Source: Mycobacterium asiaticum (GTDB lineage Bacteria; Actinomycetota; Actinomycetes; Mycobacteriales; Mycobacteriaceae). From it: a stretch of DNA of 53,657 nucleotides. Under the pieces are notes generated by a model. The model worked only from the letters and a program-made list of their open reading frames with translations, was not told the DNA's origin and did no database searches. The translations under genes were made by a program, and so were the position numbers. The DNA lies in assembly GCF_001673635.1 (NCBI RefSeq), contig NZ_LZMH01000012.1, positions 1 through 53,657 of the forward strand, given 5' to 3'. Below are positions 23,072 through 32,156 of this stretch, in pieces; the first letter of the stretch is position 1, and the number at the start of each line of letters is the position of its first letter.

Positions 23072-25579
23072 TCATGGTCTGCTGGCGCCGACCAGCTGGT
23101 CGGCGGGTTCGGCTGGTATGGGCCGATTTTGGTAATTCAGTGCGATCAGTGTCTTCTCGCCGGACAGCCGGGTGCGGGCCCACTTGCCGAGCACTCGTGA
23201 CGCAATGCCCGGTTTCATCAGCGCCAGCGGCGGTTTGACGAGGTGGACCACGGCCAGGAACTCCCGGTACGCTTCGAGGTCGTCGTGCACCAGTTCCAGC
23301 AAACGATCCATGTACCAGGTCAGGACGCCGAAGTAGAACGGACGCTTCTTCTGCACGTCCTTCATCCAGTTGAACCGCAGATTCTGCTCACGGATCACGA
23401 ACCAGGCGGTGTCGGCCATCTTGGCGATCGAGCGATAGTAGCGGTGCGGTAGCTCCCGGTGCCCCGGACCGTATTTGGCCAGCAGCACCTGCATCTCGCG
23501 AACCTCTTTGAGCGCCAGACTCATTCCCAATCCCGAGACCGGGTCGGCACTGGTGTAGGCGTCTCCGACCGCCACCAGTGCGCGGGGCAGGTTCCGCTTC
23601 TTCTCGTAATGCAGGCGCAGCATGTTCGGGTAACGGAAGTTGTAGATCGGCGACGCCGGTTCCAGCCCGTCGATGTTCTCGCCCACGATGGGCGACGGCA
23701 TCCGATCGGCGAACTCACGGAACTCCTTCGCCGTCCGCGGCGGGGAGTAGCAGTTGTAGGCCACCAACGACGTGGACAGCAGCGTGCGGGAACTGTCGGT
23801 GTAATACTGCGCGGCATAGGTGTCTTCGAAGGGACGGTAGGCGTAGCAGATCACCATCACCTTGTCCTGCCACTGCCGCTCGGGCGGAACACGGTGCTGC
23901 ATGGTCGAGTAGAAGCAGTTGATGATGTCCTGTTCGACTTCCGGCGCGCCGATACCCAAGCGCTCCAGGTACTCCGGCACCCGGGTGTTCTTGCCCGACG
24001 CGTCGACGACGAACTCAGCGGGAATGACCTGGGCGTCCTCTCCCACTGCGACGCCGATGACGCTGTTGTTCGCGCGGTCGAGTATTAGGTCGGTCACCTC
24101 GGACTCGTAACGGAAGTCGATTCGTGGCTCCCCGTCGAGCCGGCGCCGCACGCACCACTCGAGCAGCGGTCTTCCGGCGCAGACGATCTCGATGTCACTG
24201 GTGCCCGGTTTCTTCCACGACCCGCCCAGCCTGATCCGGTACTGCGCGGCCATGTCGACCCTGAACGCGCCCTCGCGGACCATGTCGTCGACAATGCCTG
24301 GGAAGAAACGCTCCAATTCGATCTGCCCGGCGGTGAGCAGGTGGTGCAGATGCCAGCCCTGAGCCGCGCCGGGCCGGCCTTCGCGGCGCCGGTGTGCGTC
24401 GTCTTGTTCCAGCACGATGACGCGCTCGAAGGTCTCGCTACACGCTTTCGCCGCGGCGATTCCGGCGATGCTGCCGCCGATGATCACGGCGGTACCACGA
24501 CCGCGCCGCCTGATGTCATCGACATCGAGTCGGGCCTGATCAAGCCGGACCGGGGTGCGGCTTCTCGCCGCCCCGCTGGGAACGAACTTCTCGTAGTACA
24601 ACCCGACGCGGTGGAACCCGTTGTCGCCCAGCCAGCTTCGGGTGGCCTCAACCATCGGCGCCGGGCCGCAGAGGTAGACGTCGGCGTCGCCACCGGCCAG
24701 CATCTGCTCGTCCAGCAGGTCGGTGACCAGTCCGGTGCGCCCATCCCACCCGTCGCTGGACTCGACCACGGTGACGCGCACGTCCACGGCGGCGACCCGA
24801 TGCTGTAATTCCCTGAGTTCATCGAGCTTGCACAGATCCGCGGCGTCGGTCACTCCGTAGAGCAGGTAGACCGGCTGGCAAGTGTGAGCACTCAGGCTCT
24901 GCGCCATCGCCAGGATCGCCGAGAGACCGGTGCCGCCCGCGATCAGGATCACCGGCCGCGCCACGGGCCGCAGGTAGAAGCTGCCCTTGCTGCATCGCAA
25001 GGAGATTCGGTCCCCTGGCTTGGCGCGGTCGCGCAGATAGTTCGACATCACTCCGTCGGGGAGCAACCGGATGATGAATTCCAGTTCCCCGCCGCCGTCG
25101 GCCGGGTGGGCGTAGGAATAGTTGCGCCAGATGTCGGTGCCCGGCACCTGTAGCTGCGCGAATTGGCCGGCCTTGTAGTGCAGCGCTGTTCCCCAGCCCG
25201 AGATGTCGACGCGCAGCAGAGCGGTGCTGGGCGATATCAGCTCCACTCCACTCACCAGCGCGTCACCGGTGACCAACAGCGCGGCGTTGTCGTCGGCCGG
25301 ATACTGCAACTCGATGCGGCAATCCGAGGTGGCGAACGTCTGACAAGTCAGGATCTTTCGGGCGGCACGCTCGACATCGGACAGGCCCTCGGTGCGTCCC
25401 ATCTCATACGTGCCGGTGGTACATGAAGCGACGCAGGTGCCACAGATCCCACTCTGGCATTCGTTGACGATGGCGACGCCGTGCTCCTCGGCGGCATCGA
25501 GCATCGTCTGGTCCGGCCGGACCGGCATGATTTTGCACGTCCCGTCCGAATAGCCGACGGTGACCTGGCGAACCGGCAT
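23072..25579 (-). CDS. melG: Tri-domain oxygenase: ferredoxin + FAD/NAD reductase + FAD monooxygenase (Rv1937/MelG-like)
   Basis: The start is the ATG at 25579 (GTG 9 bases earlier is possible); the 1056-residue open frame upstream is a shadow of melF. The 835-residue protein begins with a plant-type 2Fe-2S domain (Cys41, Cys46, Cys49 and Cys79). A ferredoxin-reductase module follows, with the FAD motif RNYS at 152-155, the NAD motif IAGGTGLSA near 213-221 and CGPAPM at 304-309. From about 362 to the end it is a flavoprotein of the geranylgeranyl-reductase/halogenase-like class (VIIGGSIAGIAAAKA, later VGDAYTSADPVSGLGMSLAL). One chain thus carries an electron-transfer module and a flavin oxidoreductase. 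Rv1937 is 839 residues in my memory. Confidence 0.88.
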   Translation of the reverse strand: MPVRQVTVGYSDGTCKIMPVRPDQTMLDAAEEHGVAIVNECQSGICGTCVASCTTGTYEMGRTEGLSDVERAARKILTCQTFATSDCRIELQYPADDNAALLVTGDALVSGVELISPSTALLRVDISGWGTALHYKAGQFAQLQVPGTDIWRNYSYAHPADGGGELEFIIRLLPDGVMSNYLRDRAKPGDRISLRCSKGSFYLRPVARPVILIAGGTGLSAILAMAQSLSAHTCQPVYLLYGVTDAADLCKLDELRELQHRVAAVDVRVTVVESSDGWDGRTGLVTDLLDEQMLAGGDADVYLCGPAPMVEATRSWLGDNGFHRVGLYYEKFVPSGAARSRTPVRLDQARLDVDDIRRRGRGTAVIIGGSIAGIAAAKACSETFERVIVLEQDDAHRRREGRPGAAQGWHLHHLLTAGQIELERFFPGIVDDMVREGAFRVDMAAQYRIRLGGSWKKPGTSDIEIVCAGRPLLEWCVRRRLDGEPRIDFRYESEVTDLILDRANNSVIGVAVGEDAQVIPAEFVVDASGKNTRVPEYLERLGIGAPEVEQDIINCFYSTMQHRVPPERQWQDKVMVICYAYRPFEDTYAAQYYTDSSRTLLSTSLVAYNCYSPPRTAKEFREFADRMPSPIVGENIDGLEPASPIYNFRYPNMLRLHYEKKRNLPRALVAVGDAYTSADPVSGLGMSLALKEVREMQVLLAKYGPGHRELPHRYYRSIAKMADTAWFVIREQNLRFNWMKDVQKKRPFYFGVLTWYMDRLLELVHDDLEAYREFLAVVHLVKPPLALMKPGIASRVLGKWARTRLSGEKTLIALNYQNRPIPAEPADQLVGASRP

Positions 25580-25590
25580 GACCGACACCG

Positions 25591-26700
25591 CTAGACGACC
25601 AACGCGACTGGCTTGCGGGCGATGCGGGCGTTGAGTCTGGGCATGACCTCCTCGGCCAGCAGTCGCAGCGATTCCTTCCAGGGACCGGGGTTCTCCCGGT
25701 AGTCGAACCCGAGCACCAGCAGATGGCCGAAGCCGCCGACCTGATCGTAGGTGGCCTCCAACTTGTCGACCACAGTCTCGACGGAACCGACCACAAACGT
25801 GTTCTCGGCGAGGTATTCCGCGGTCACGTCGTCGTCGGCGACGGACGGGTGGTGCTTGTAGAACTTGGTCATGCCGAACATGCGGAAGGTCGGCAAGGTG
25901 TACTCGCGCATGGCGCGCCCCATCGCGCCATCGACGGCGTAACGGAAGGCTTGCTCGTCGGTCTCGCCCACCAGCACCTCGCGTACCAGCCGCCAGTCGC
26001 GGCGGTCCGGCGTGCGGCCGCTGCGCTCGGCGCCTTCGAGTACCGCATCCCAGTGCGTGGCAACGTATTCGGTGTTGAGGTCGAGACTCATCGGCAGGTA
26101 ACCGCGTTCGCCGGCCAGCTTGAGCGTCTCGGAGCCCGCGCTGAAGCCGGTGACACCGATGGGCGGATGCGGATTCTGGAACGGCTTGATGTGGCGCCGC
26201 ATCAGACCCTCGAACATCGGCGCGATCCCGTTGGCGTTCCAATACTTTCCGCGATGTTCCCAGGGTGCGTCCTCGGTCCAGATGCGCAGCATGATCTCCA
26301 GCGCTTCGCGGGTCATCTCGCGGTGTTCACCGTTCTTGCCGTCAACGTCATAGAGCGCCCAGTCGCCGGGGATACCGCTGGCGCCTACGCCAAGCATGAA
26401 GCGGCCCTGGGCGAGGTGGTCGAAATACGCGACGCGGTGCGCCAATTCGACCGGGTGATGATAGGGCAGCAGGTGTGCGCCCGGTGCGACCTTGATGTTC
26501 TTGGTTCGCAGCAGCGCCTGCGCCAGCAGCAGATCCGGCGCGCAGATCGGCTCCCACGGCACGGTGAAGTGTTCGCCGACCCAGGCCTCCACATACCCGA
26601 GCTGGTCAGCCAGCTCGATGATGTCGAGATCCCACTGGGTCGCGTCGTACAGGGTGCGCTCCGGTGGATGGGCCGGCATCAGGAAGATTCCGATCTCCAT
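25591..26700 (-). CDS. melF: Luciferase-like flavin monooxygenase (Rv1936/MelF-like)
   Basis: This is the first gene of the mel2-type operon. The 369-residue protein (same length as Rv1936) is a bacterial-luciferase-family TIM barrel. It shows IFLMPAHPPERTLYDATQWD, QLGYVEAWVGEHFTVPWEP, LLPYHHPVELAHRVAYFDHL and GRFMLGVGASGIPGDW. These enzymes use reduced FMN from a separate reductase and oxygen to hydroxylate, epoxidise or cleave a substrate. The matching reductase is four genes downstream. The 217-bp divergent region to echA13 contains a candidate Mce3R site. The M. marinum/M. tuberculosis mel2 locus is reported to protect against reactive oxygen. Confidence 0.92.
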   Translation of the reverse strand: MEIGIFLMPAHPPERTLYDATQWDLDIIELADQLGYVEAWVGEHFTVPWEPICAPDLLLAQALLRTKNIKVAPGAHLLPYHHPVELAHRVAYFDHLAQGRFMLGVGASGIPGDWALYDVDGKNGEHREMTREALEIMLRIWTEDAPWEHRGKYWNANGIAPMFEGLMRRHIKPFQNPHPPIGVTGFSAGSETLKLAGERGYLPMSLDLNTEYVATHWDAVLEGAERSGRTPDRRDWRLVREVLVGETDEQAFRYAVDGAMGRAMREYTLPTFRMFGMTKFYKHHPSVADDDVTAEYLAENTFVVGSVETVVDKLEATYDQVGGFGHLLVLGFDYRENPGPWKESLRLLAEEVMPRLNARIARKPVALVV

Positions 26701-26829
26701 CGTTAACCCTTCGTCGTCGGGTGCCAGGTCGGCCTGTCTGTAGGTCTATCACAGTACTAGCAAGATACTTCGTTGTACACAAGAGCCTTTTTGCTTGGTG
26801 ATTCTTTCCGATCCACCCGCTAACAACGC

Positions 26830-26846
26830 GTACTGGCTATGGACAT
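26830..26846 (-). promoter_or_regulatory. Candidate Mce3R operator in the melF/echA13 divergent promoter
   Basis: On the minus strand this reads atgtccatagccagtac. It lies 72 bp upstream of the echA13 start and 130 bp upstream of melF, and matches 17472-17488 at 15 of 17 positions with a further shared CGC. A weaker resemblance (11 of 17) on the same strand is at 26754-26770. One site could repress both divergent operons. Function is inferred. Confidence 0.55.
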
Positions 26847-26917
26847 AATGCGGAATGCGCGCGTAATCTCGCACGGGTCACGCGTTCGCCGTGTGCATTG
26901 AGCAGCGAGGAGCCGTT

Positions 26918-27868
26918 ATGAGCGTTACCGGGGTGAGTTCGATCGATCACCGGCCCAATGGGGAGCGGCCCGGAACCGACTTCAAGTTCCTGCGCTACGA
27001 GACGATCGACGACGGCCGGATCGCGGCAATCACGCTGGACCGGCCGAAGCAGCGAAACGCGCAAACCCGCGGACTGCTGGTGGAACTCGGTGCCGCGTTC
27101 GAGCTCGCCGAGGCGGACGACGCCGTCCGCGTGGTGATCCTGCGCGGCGCGGGCCCGGCATTCTCGGCCGGACACGACCTCGGCTCGGCCGACGACGTTC
27201 GCGAGCGCACGCCCGGACCGGACCAGCACCCCAGCTACCAATGCAATGGCGGCAGCTTCGGCGGCGTTGAGTCGCGCAACCGCCAGGAGTGGCACTACTA
27301 CTTCGAGAACACCAAACGGTGGCGCAACCTGCGCAAGATCACGATTGCCCAGGTCCACGGGACGGTGCTGTCGGCGGGCCTGATGCTCGCGTGGTGCTGC
27401 GACCTGATCGTGGCCAGCCAGGACACTGTGTTCGCCGACGTCGTCGGTACCCGGCTGGGCATGTGCGGCGTGGAGTACTTCGGCCATCCGTGGGAGTTCG
27501 GGCCGCGTAAGGCGAAGGAACTTCTGCTCACCGGCGACTCGATCGGCGCCGATGAGGCCCACCGGCTCGGGATGGTCAGTAAGGTGTTTCCCGCCGGCGA
27601 ATTGACGGACAGCACAATCGCATTCGCTCGCCGAGTCGCCAAGGTGCCGAGGCTGGCGGCGCTGCTCATCAAGGAGTCGGTAAACCAGACCGTCGACGCG
27701 ATGGGTTTCACGACGGCCCTGGACGGGTGTTTCAAGATCCATCAGCTCAACCACGCCCACTGGGCCGAGGTGACCGGCGGACAGCTGTCCTACGGAACCG
27801 TCGAGTACGGCTTGGACGACTGGCGCGGCGCTCCCGAAATCCTTCCGGCCGACAAGCAGCGGCCCTGA
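26918..27868 (+). CDS. echA13: Enoyl-CoA hydratase/isomerase family protein EchA13
   Basis: The start is ATG26918 behind GAGGAG; the upstream in-frame ATG has no support. This 316-residue crotonase-fold protein has the oxyanion-hole motifs GPAFSAGHDLGS (near 80-91) and HGTVLSAGLMLAWCCDL (near 147-163). A long insertion lies between them (about 92-135, NGGSFGGVESRNRQEW). The GMCGVEYF segment replaces the usual Glu-containing helix start, so hydratase chemistry is not certain. It heads an operon with fadE17 and fadE18, 12 bp apart, and corresponds to Rv1935c (318 aa). Likely role: a beta-oxidation step on an unusual acyl-CoA. Confidence 0.9.
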   Translation: MSVTGVSSIDHRPNGERPGTDFKFLRYETIDDGRIAAITLDRPKQRNAQTRGLLVELGAAFELAEADDAVRVVILRGAGPAFSAGHDLGSADDVRERTPGPDQHPSYQCNGGSFGGVESRNRQEWHYYFENTKRWRNLRKITIAQVHGTVLSAGLMLAWCCDLIVASQDTVFADVVGTRLGMCGVEYFGHPWEFGPRKAKELLLTGDSIGADEAHRLGMVSKVFPAGELTDSTIAFARRVAKVPRLAALLIKESVNQTVDAMGFTTALDGCFKIHQLNHAHWAEVTGGQLSYGTVEYGLDDWRGAPEILPADKQRP

Positions 27869-27880
27869 GGGGCCCGCGAC

Positions 27881-29086
27881 GTGGACATCACGTATCCGCC
27901 GGAGGTCGGGGCTTTTCGCCATCGCATCCGGGAGTTCCTGGCCGATCGGTTGCCGGTCGGCTGGTCCGGCCTCGGGGCCCTTGCACCCGATGAGCGCGAG
28001 GACTTCGCCGCCCGGTGGCGGCAGTCGCTGGCCGCCGCCGGACTGGTGGCGGTGTCGTGGCCCAAAGAGTATGGCGGCGGTGGCCTCTCCCCCCTCGAAC
28101 AGGTGGTGCTCGCCGAGGAGTTCAACCGGGCGGGCGCCCCGGAACGCGCCGAGAACGACCTGCTCGGCATCGATCTGCTCGGCAACACGCTGATCGCCGT
28201 CGGGTCCGAGGAGCAGAAGGCGCATTTCCTGCCGCGCATCCTGTCCGGCGAGGACCGCTGGTGCCAGGGCTTCTCCGAGCCCGACGCCGGGTCGGACCTG
28301 GCGGCTGTGCGCACCCGTGCGGTGCTCGACGGCGACGAATGGGTGATCAACGGCCAGAAGATATGGACTTCGGCCGGTGGCACAGCGAATTGGATCTTCC
28401 TGTTGGCGCGCACGGACGCGACCGTGCCCAAGCACAAGGGGTTGTCGTTGCTGCTGGTGCCGATCGATCAGCCGGGCATCCTCGTCCGGCCGATCGTCAA
28501 CGCCGCTGGCCATTCGTCTTTCAGCGAGGTGTTCTGCGCCGATGCCCGCACGGCGTCGGGCAATGTGCTGGGTGGGGTCGGCAACGGGTGGGCGACCGCG
28601 ATGACGCTGCTGGGGTTCGAGCGCGGCTCAGCCGTGACGACGGTCGCCCTCGAGTTCGGTCGCGACCTGCAGCGGTTGTGCGACCTCGCGCGCGAACGCG
28701 GCCTGAACGCCGAGCCGCGTATCCGAGATAGGTTGGCATGGTGCTTCTCCCGCGTGCAGATCATGCGTTACCGCGGCTACCGCGGCCTGACTTCGGCGCT
28801 GAACGGCGAGCTGCCCGGCGCCGATGCCGCGATCAGCAAGGTCATCTGGAGCGAATACTTTCGCCGTTACACCGATCTGGCCGCAGAGATCTTGGGGCTC
28901 GACGCGTTGAGCCCGGACGGGCCGGGTAACGGCGCAGCGCGGGTGGTGCCCGAAGCCGGCACGCCGAACTCCCCCGCATGCTGGATGGACGAGTTGGTGT
29001 ACTCCCGCGCCGCGACGATCTATGCCGGCAGCTCGCAGATCCAGCGCAACGTCATCGGCGAGAAACTTCTCGGATTGCCGCGCTGA
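27881..29086 (+). CDS. fadE17: Acyl-CoA dehydrogenase FadE17
   Basis: This 401-residue flavoenzyme of the acyl-CoA dehydrogenase family starts at GTG27881. It has [17 protein letters not shown] (FAD/substrate loop, near 135-152), [20 protein letters not shown] and the C-terminal signature [18 protein letters not shown]. In mycobacteria, adjacent fadE pairs often encode alpha2-beta2 heterotetramers, and FadE17-FadE18 is one such pair as I recall. It is followed after a single base by fadE18. Rv1934c is similar (409 aa). The acyl-CoA substrate is unknown. Confidence 0.92.
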   Translation: MDITYPPEVGAFRHRIREFLADRLPVGWSGLGALAPDEREDFAARWRQSLAAAGLVAVSWPKEYGGGGLSPLEQVVLAEEFNRAGAPERAENDLLGIDLLGNTLIAVGSEEQKAHFLPRILSGEDRWCQGFSEPDAGSDLAAVRTRAVLDGDEWVINGQKIWTSAGGTANWIFLLARTDATVPKHKGLSLLLVPIDQPGILVRPIVNAAGHSSFSEVFCADARTASGNVLGGVGNGWATAMTLLGFERGSAVTTVALEFGRDLQRLCDLARERGLNAEPRIRDRLAWCFSRVQIMRYRGYRGLTSALNGELPGADAAISKVIWSEYFRRYTDLAAEILGLDALSPDGPGNGAARVVPEAGTPNSPACWMDELVYSRAATIYAGSSQIQRNVIGEKLLGLPR

Positions 29087-29087
29087 C

Positions 29088-30152
29088 ATGGACTTTCAAT
29101 ACAGCACCGAGCAGGACGAGTTCCGCGCGGTGCTGCGCGGGTTCCTGCAGCGCCCCAGTGCTGAGGAATACGACGCCGCGCTGTGGCACCGGCTGTGCGG
29201 TGAACTCGAACTGCCCGGCCTGCACATCCCGGCCGAGTACGGTGGCGCCGGCGCCACCCTCGTCGACACCGCCATCGCGTGCACCGAGCTCGGCCGAGCA
29301 CTTGCCCCAGTTCCGTTCGCAACCAACGCCTTTGCGGTCGAAGCAATTCTGCGACTCGGCGACGAGGAGCAGCGCAAAGAACTGCTCGCCGACCTGCTGT
29401 CCGGTGCGCAGATCGCGGCGTTCGGCGCCTGGGGCCCCGGCGCGGCGAGCGGCGCGACCGTGGTAGCCGAACGACGGGACGGGCACACCCTGCTCACCGG
29501 CACGTGCACACCGGTGCTGCACGGTCACGTCGCCGACGTATTCGTGGTGCCGGCCGTCGCATCCCTCGGTGAAATCACCGCCTTCCTGGTACGGGTCGAT
29601 GCACCCGGCCTCACGGTCGAGCGGCTGCCGTCGTTCGATATCACCCGGCCCCTCGCGCGGTTGCGGCTGAGTCAGGTGCCCGCCGATGCGCTGTGGGCGG
29701 GCCGGCCCGGGGGCCTGTTGCCGGTCGTGGACATCGCCCGGGTGCTGCTCGCGGCCGAGATGCTCGGCGGCGCGGAAGCCTGCCTCGAGACGGCCGTCCA
29801 GTATGCGCGCCAGCGCACCCAATTCGACCGGCCGATCGGCTCTTTCCAAGCGGTCAAGCACATGTGCGCTGAGATGCTGGTCGAGATCGACGCCACCCGC
29901 GCTGCCGTGATGTTCGCGGCCATGAGCGCCTCCAGCGGCGAGGAGCTGGAGATCGCGGCGCCACTGGCGAAGGCGCAGGCCGCCGACACGTTTGTGCAGT
30001 GCGCCGAATCCGCCATCCAGATCCATGGCGGCATCGCGTTCACCTGGGAACACCGCCTGCACCGGTACTTTCGCCGAGCCAAGACCACCCAAGCGCTGTT
30101 CGGCAGCAGTGCGCAGCACCGGGCGCTACTTGCCGACCGCGCGGGATTGTGA
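29088..30152 (+). CDS. fadE18: Acyl-CoA dehydrogenase-like subunit FadE18
   Basis: The start is ATG29088 (MDFQYSTEQDEFRAVLRGFL), one base after the fadE17 stop. The 354-residue protein has the acyl-CoA dehydrogenase fold but less conserved loops; the substrate loop reads GAWGPGAASGATVVAERRDG rather than the usual TEPxAGSD form. The C-terminal helices are good: QYARQRTQFDRPIGSFQAVK and IQIHGGIAFTWEHRLHRYFR. It is probably the partner subunit of FadE17. It corresponds to Rv1933c (363 aa). Confidence 0.9.
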   Translation: MDFQYSTEQDEFRAVLRGFLQRPSAEEYDAALWHRLCGELELPGLHIPAEYGGAGATLVDTAIACTELGRALAPVPFATNAFAVEAILRLGDEEQRKELLADLLSGAQIAAFGAWGPGAASGATVVAERRDGHTLLTGTCTPVLHGHVADVFVVPAVASLGEITAFLVRVDAPGLTVERLPSFDITRPLARLRLSQVPADALWAGRPGGLLPVVDIARVLLAAEMLGGAEACLETAVQYARQRTQFDRPIGSFQAVKHMCAEMLVEIDATRAAVMFAAMSASSGEELEIAAPLAKAQAADTFVQCAESAIQIHGGIAFTWEHRLHRYFRRAKTTQALFGSSAQHRALLADRAGL

Positions 30153-30400
30153 GGCCCATGACGTCCACGCCGTCGTTGATTTCCCGAAACCGCGACGGGG
30201 AAGTCCGCGAAGTTGACATGCGATCGCAGACCGCGGAATGGGTCAGCGGTTGTCAACGTACTTGGCATGAATCATGTTCGCCATCAATGTGTTTCGAGTT
30301 CCACCAGGAATATAAGAAGTTCCCAGCAATTTCGAAACAGCTATTCCCGGCGAGGGGGCGCGACGCTAGCATTTCGCTGCAACCGACCCGAGGAGCCGAG

Positions 30401-30550
30401 ATGACCGACAAACAGAGAACGCTGGCGGTCCGGGTGGCTTTGGGCGTGGTGATGACGGCCGTCGGCGGGTTCATGCTCGCCGGCTGCCCGGTCACCGCCC
30501 ACCCGCCGCTTGAGCTTCGTGCGGCGGTCTGCGCGGCGCTACCGGGTTAG
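30401..30550 (+). CDS. Tiny putative membrane protein or lipoprotein (49 aa)
   Basis: ATG30401 follows a GAGGAG box and the frame ends at 30550, overlapping the convergent tpx stop by 4 bp. After a short charged start (MTDKQRTLAVR) comes a hydrophobic helix, VALGVVMTAVGGFML, ending in the lipobox-like LAGC. The remaining 26 residues include one more Cys. I do not recognise it. The good ribosome-binding site and the signal-like sequence support a real gene; its short length means it may not be annotated elsewhere. Confidence 0.55.
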   Translation: MTDKQRTLAVRVALGVVMTAVGGFMLAGCPVTAHPPLELRAAVCAALPG

Positions 30551-31044
30551 GACTGCAGGGCGCCGAGCGCCGCGTCGTAGTCGGGCTCCTGGGCGATCTC
30601 CGGCACCAGTTCGGTGTGCGCGACGTTGCCGTCGGGGCCGATCACCACGACCGCACGGGCCAGCAGACCTGCCATCGGGCCGTCGGCGATGGTGACGCCG
30701 TAGTCCTCACCGAAGCTGTCCCGGAACGCGGATGCGACGTTGACGTTCTCGATGCCCTCGGCGCCGCAGAATCGCTTCTGTGCGAACGGCAGGTCCTTGG
30801 AGACGCACACCACGGCTGCACCGGTCCCGGCGACCCGTTCGTTGAAGGTCCGCACACTGGTCGCGCACACCGGGGTGTCCACCGACGGAAAAATGTTCAG
30901 CAGCACAGCTTTCCCGGCGAACTGGTCCTTACTGACCGGGCCCAGGTCGCCGCCGGTCAGCGTGAAGGCAGGGGCCGGGGATCCAACGGCGGGAAGCTCG
31001 CCGACGGTGTTGATCGCATTTCCGCGCAAGGTTATCTGTGCCAT
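30547..31044 (-). CDS. tpx: Thiol peroxidase Tpx (atypical 2-Cys peroxiredoxin)
   Basis: The start is the ATG at 31044 (MAQITLRGNAINTVGELP). The 165-residue protein has the peroxidatic Cys60 in SVDTPVCATS, Cys80 and the resolving Cys93 in FAQKRFCGAEG, the same three positions as M. tuberculosis Tpx (Rv1932). It reduces hydrogen peroxide, organic hydroperoxides and peroxynitrite using thioredoxin. It lies between the fadE operon and a divergent DJ-1/AraC regulator; the start-to-start gap of 137 bp would hold both promoters. Confidence 0.97.
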   Translation of the reverse strand: MAQITLRGNAINTVGELPAVGSPAPAFTLTGGDLGPVSKDQFAGKAVLLNIFPSVDTPVCATSVRTFNERVAGTGAAVVCVSKDLPFAQKRFCGAEGIENVNVASAFRDSFGEDYGVTIADGPMAGLLARAVVVIGPDGNVAHTELVPEIAQEPDYDAALGALQS

Positions 31045-31181
31045 GCGCACAGTCTGCCAAGAAGCGCAGTGCGGTTCTTGCCCGGGTCCGGCGTCGAACC
31101 CGCAGCGCCGCTCGTCGTGATGTCCTAATTCGTGGGGTGCAGGGCGTAGACGCCACGACGACGGTGGCCGAGACTGGCTCC

Positions 31182-32132
31182 ATGGCTCGCAAGGTGGTCA
31201 TTGCCGGCTTCCCCGGTGTGCAGGCGCTCGACGTGGTGGGACCGTATGAGGTCTTCACCGGCGCTGCCCTGTTGACCAAAGGTGGCTACGAGGTGATCGT
31301 CGCCTCCCCCGGCGGACAGCCCGTGAGCACCCCGACCGGCCTCAGCTTCAACGCGGCCCCACTCCCCGACCCTCGAGAACCGGTCGACACCGTCGTGCTA
31401 CCCGGTGGCGCCGGGATCGATGCGACGCGCACCGACCGGGAGTTCATCGACTGGGTGAAGGCGATCTCCCGATCGGCGCGTCGCGTTGTCACCGTTTGCA
31501 CGGGCGCGTTCCTGGCCGCCGAGGCGGGACTGCTCGACGGCCAGCGCGTCACCACCCATTGGGCCTTCGCCGACCGGTTGGCCGAGGAATTCCCGTCCAT
31601 CGACGTCGACCCCGACCCGATCTTCCTGCGCAGCGGGGAACGGATCTGGACCGCCGCGGGTGTCACCTCGGGGATCGACCTCGCCCTGTCGCTGGTCGAG
31701 GACGACCACGGCACCGAGGTTGCGCAGACGGTGGCCCGCTGGCTGGTGCTGTACCTGCGCCGGCCCGGCGGACAGACGCAGTTCGCCGCGCCGGTCTGGA
31801 TGCCGCGGGCCAAGCGGACGTCCATCCGTGATGTCCAGGAAGCCATCGAGTCCGAACCTGGTGCGGTGCACAGCGTGGACGAACTGGCGCGGCGGGCCGC
31901 GATGAGCCCCCGCCATTTCACCCGGGTGTTCACCGAAGAGGTCGGTGAGGCGCCGGGTCAGTACGTGGAACGCATCCGCACCGAAGCCGCGCGCCGACAA
32001 CTGGAAGAGACCGACGACACGGTGGTGGCGATCGCCTCGCGCTGCGGTTTCGGCACGGCGGAAACCATGCGCCGCAACTTCATTCGCCGGATCGGCATCC
32101 CGCCCGACCAGTACCGCAAGGCTTTCGCCTGA
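31182..32132 (+). CDS. GlxA-type AraC regulator with DJ-1/PfpI domain, Rv1931c-like
   Basis: The start used is ATG31182 (MARKVVIAGFPGVQALDVVG); the longer frame to 31038 overlaps tpx. Residues 1-170 form a DJ-1/PfpI domain with the nucleophile-elbow Cys in VVTVCTGAFLAAEAGLLDG. Residues ~210-315 are an AraC-type DNA-binding domain with two HTHs (SVDELARRAAMSPRHFTRVF, VVAIASRCGFGTAETMRRNF). Such GlxA-type proteins sense small metabolites or redox state and activate neighbouring genes. The following PfpI gene, 24 bp downstream, is the obvious target and operon partner. Confidence 0.9.
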   Translation: MARKVVIAGFPGVQALDVVGPYEVFTGAALLTKGGYEVIVASPGGQPVSTPTGLSFNAAPLPDPREPVDTVVLPGGAGIDATRTDREFIDWVKAISRSARRVVTVCTGAFLAAEAGLLDGQRVTTHWAFADRLAEEFPSIDVDPDPIFLRSGERIWTAAGVTSGIDLALSLVEDDHGTEVAQTVARWLVLYLRRPGGQTQFAAPVWMPRAKRTSIRDVQEAIESEPGAVHSVDELARRAAMSPRHFTRVFTEEVGEAPGQYVERIRTEAARRQLEETDDTVVAIASRCGFGTAETMRRNFIRRIGIPPDQYRKAFA

Positions 32133-32156
32133 TAACCACCAGTGAGGAGCACACCG

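Noticed and set aside
23072..26242. A 1056-residue fusion extending melG upstream of 25579
   Set aside because: The first ~220 residues are an out-of-frame reading of melF. A separate melF with its own stop at 25591 and the recalled length of Rv1937 (839 aa) support a start at 25579.
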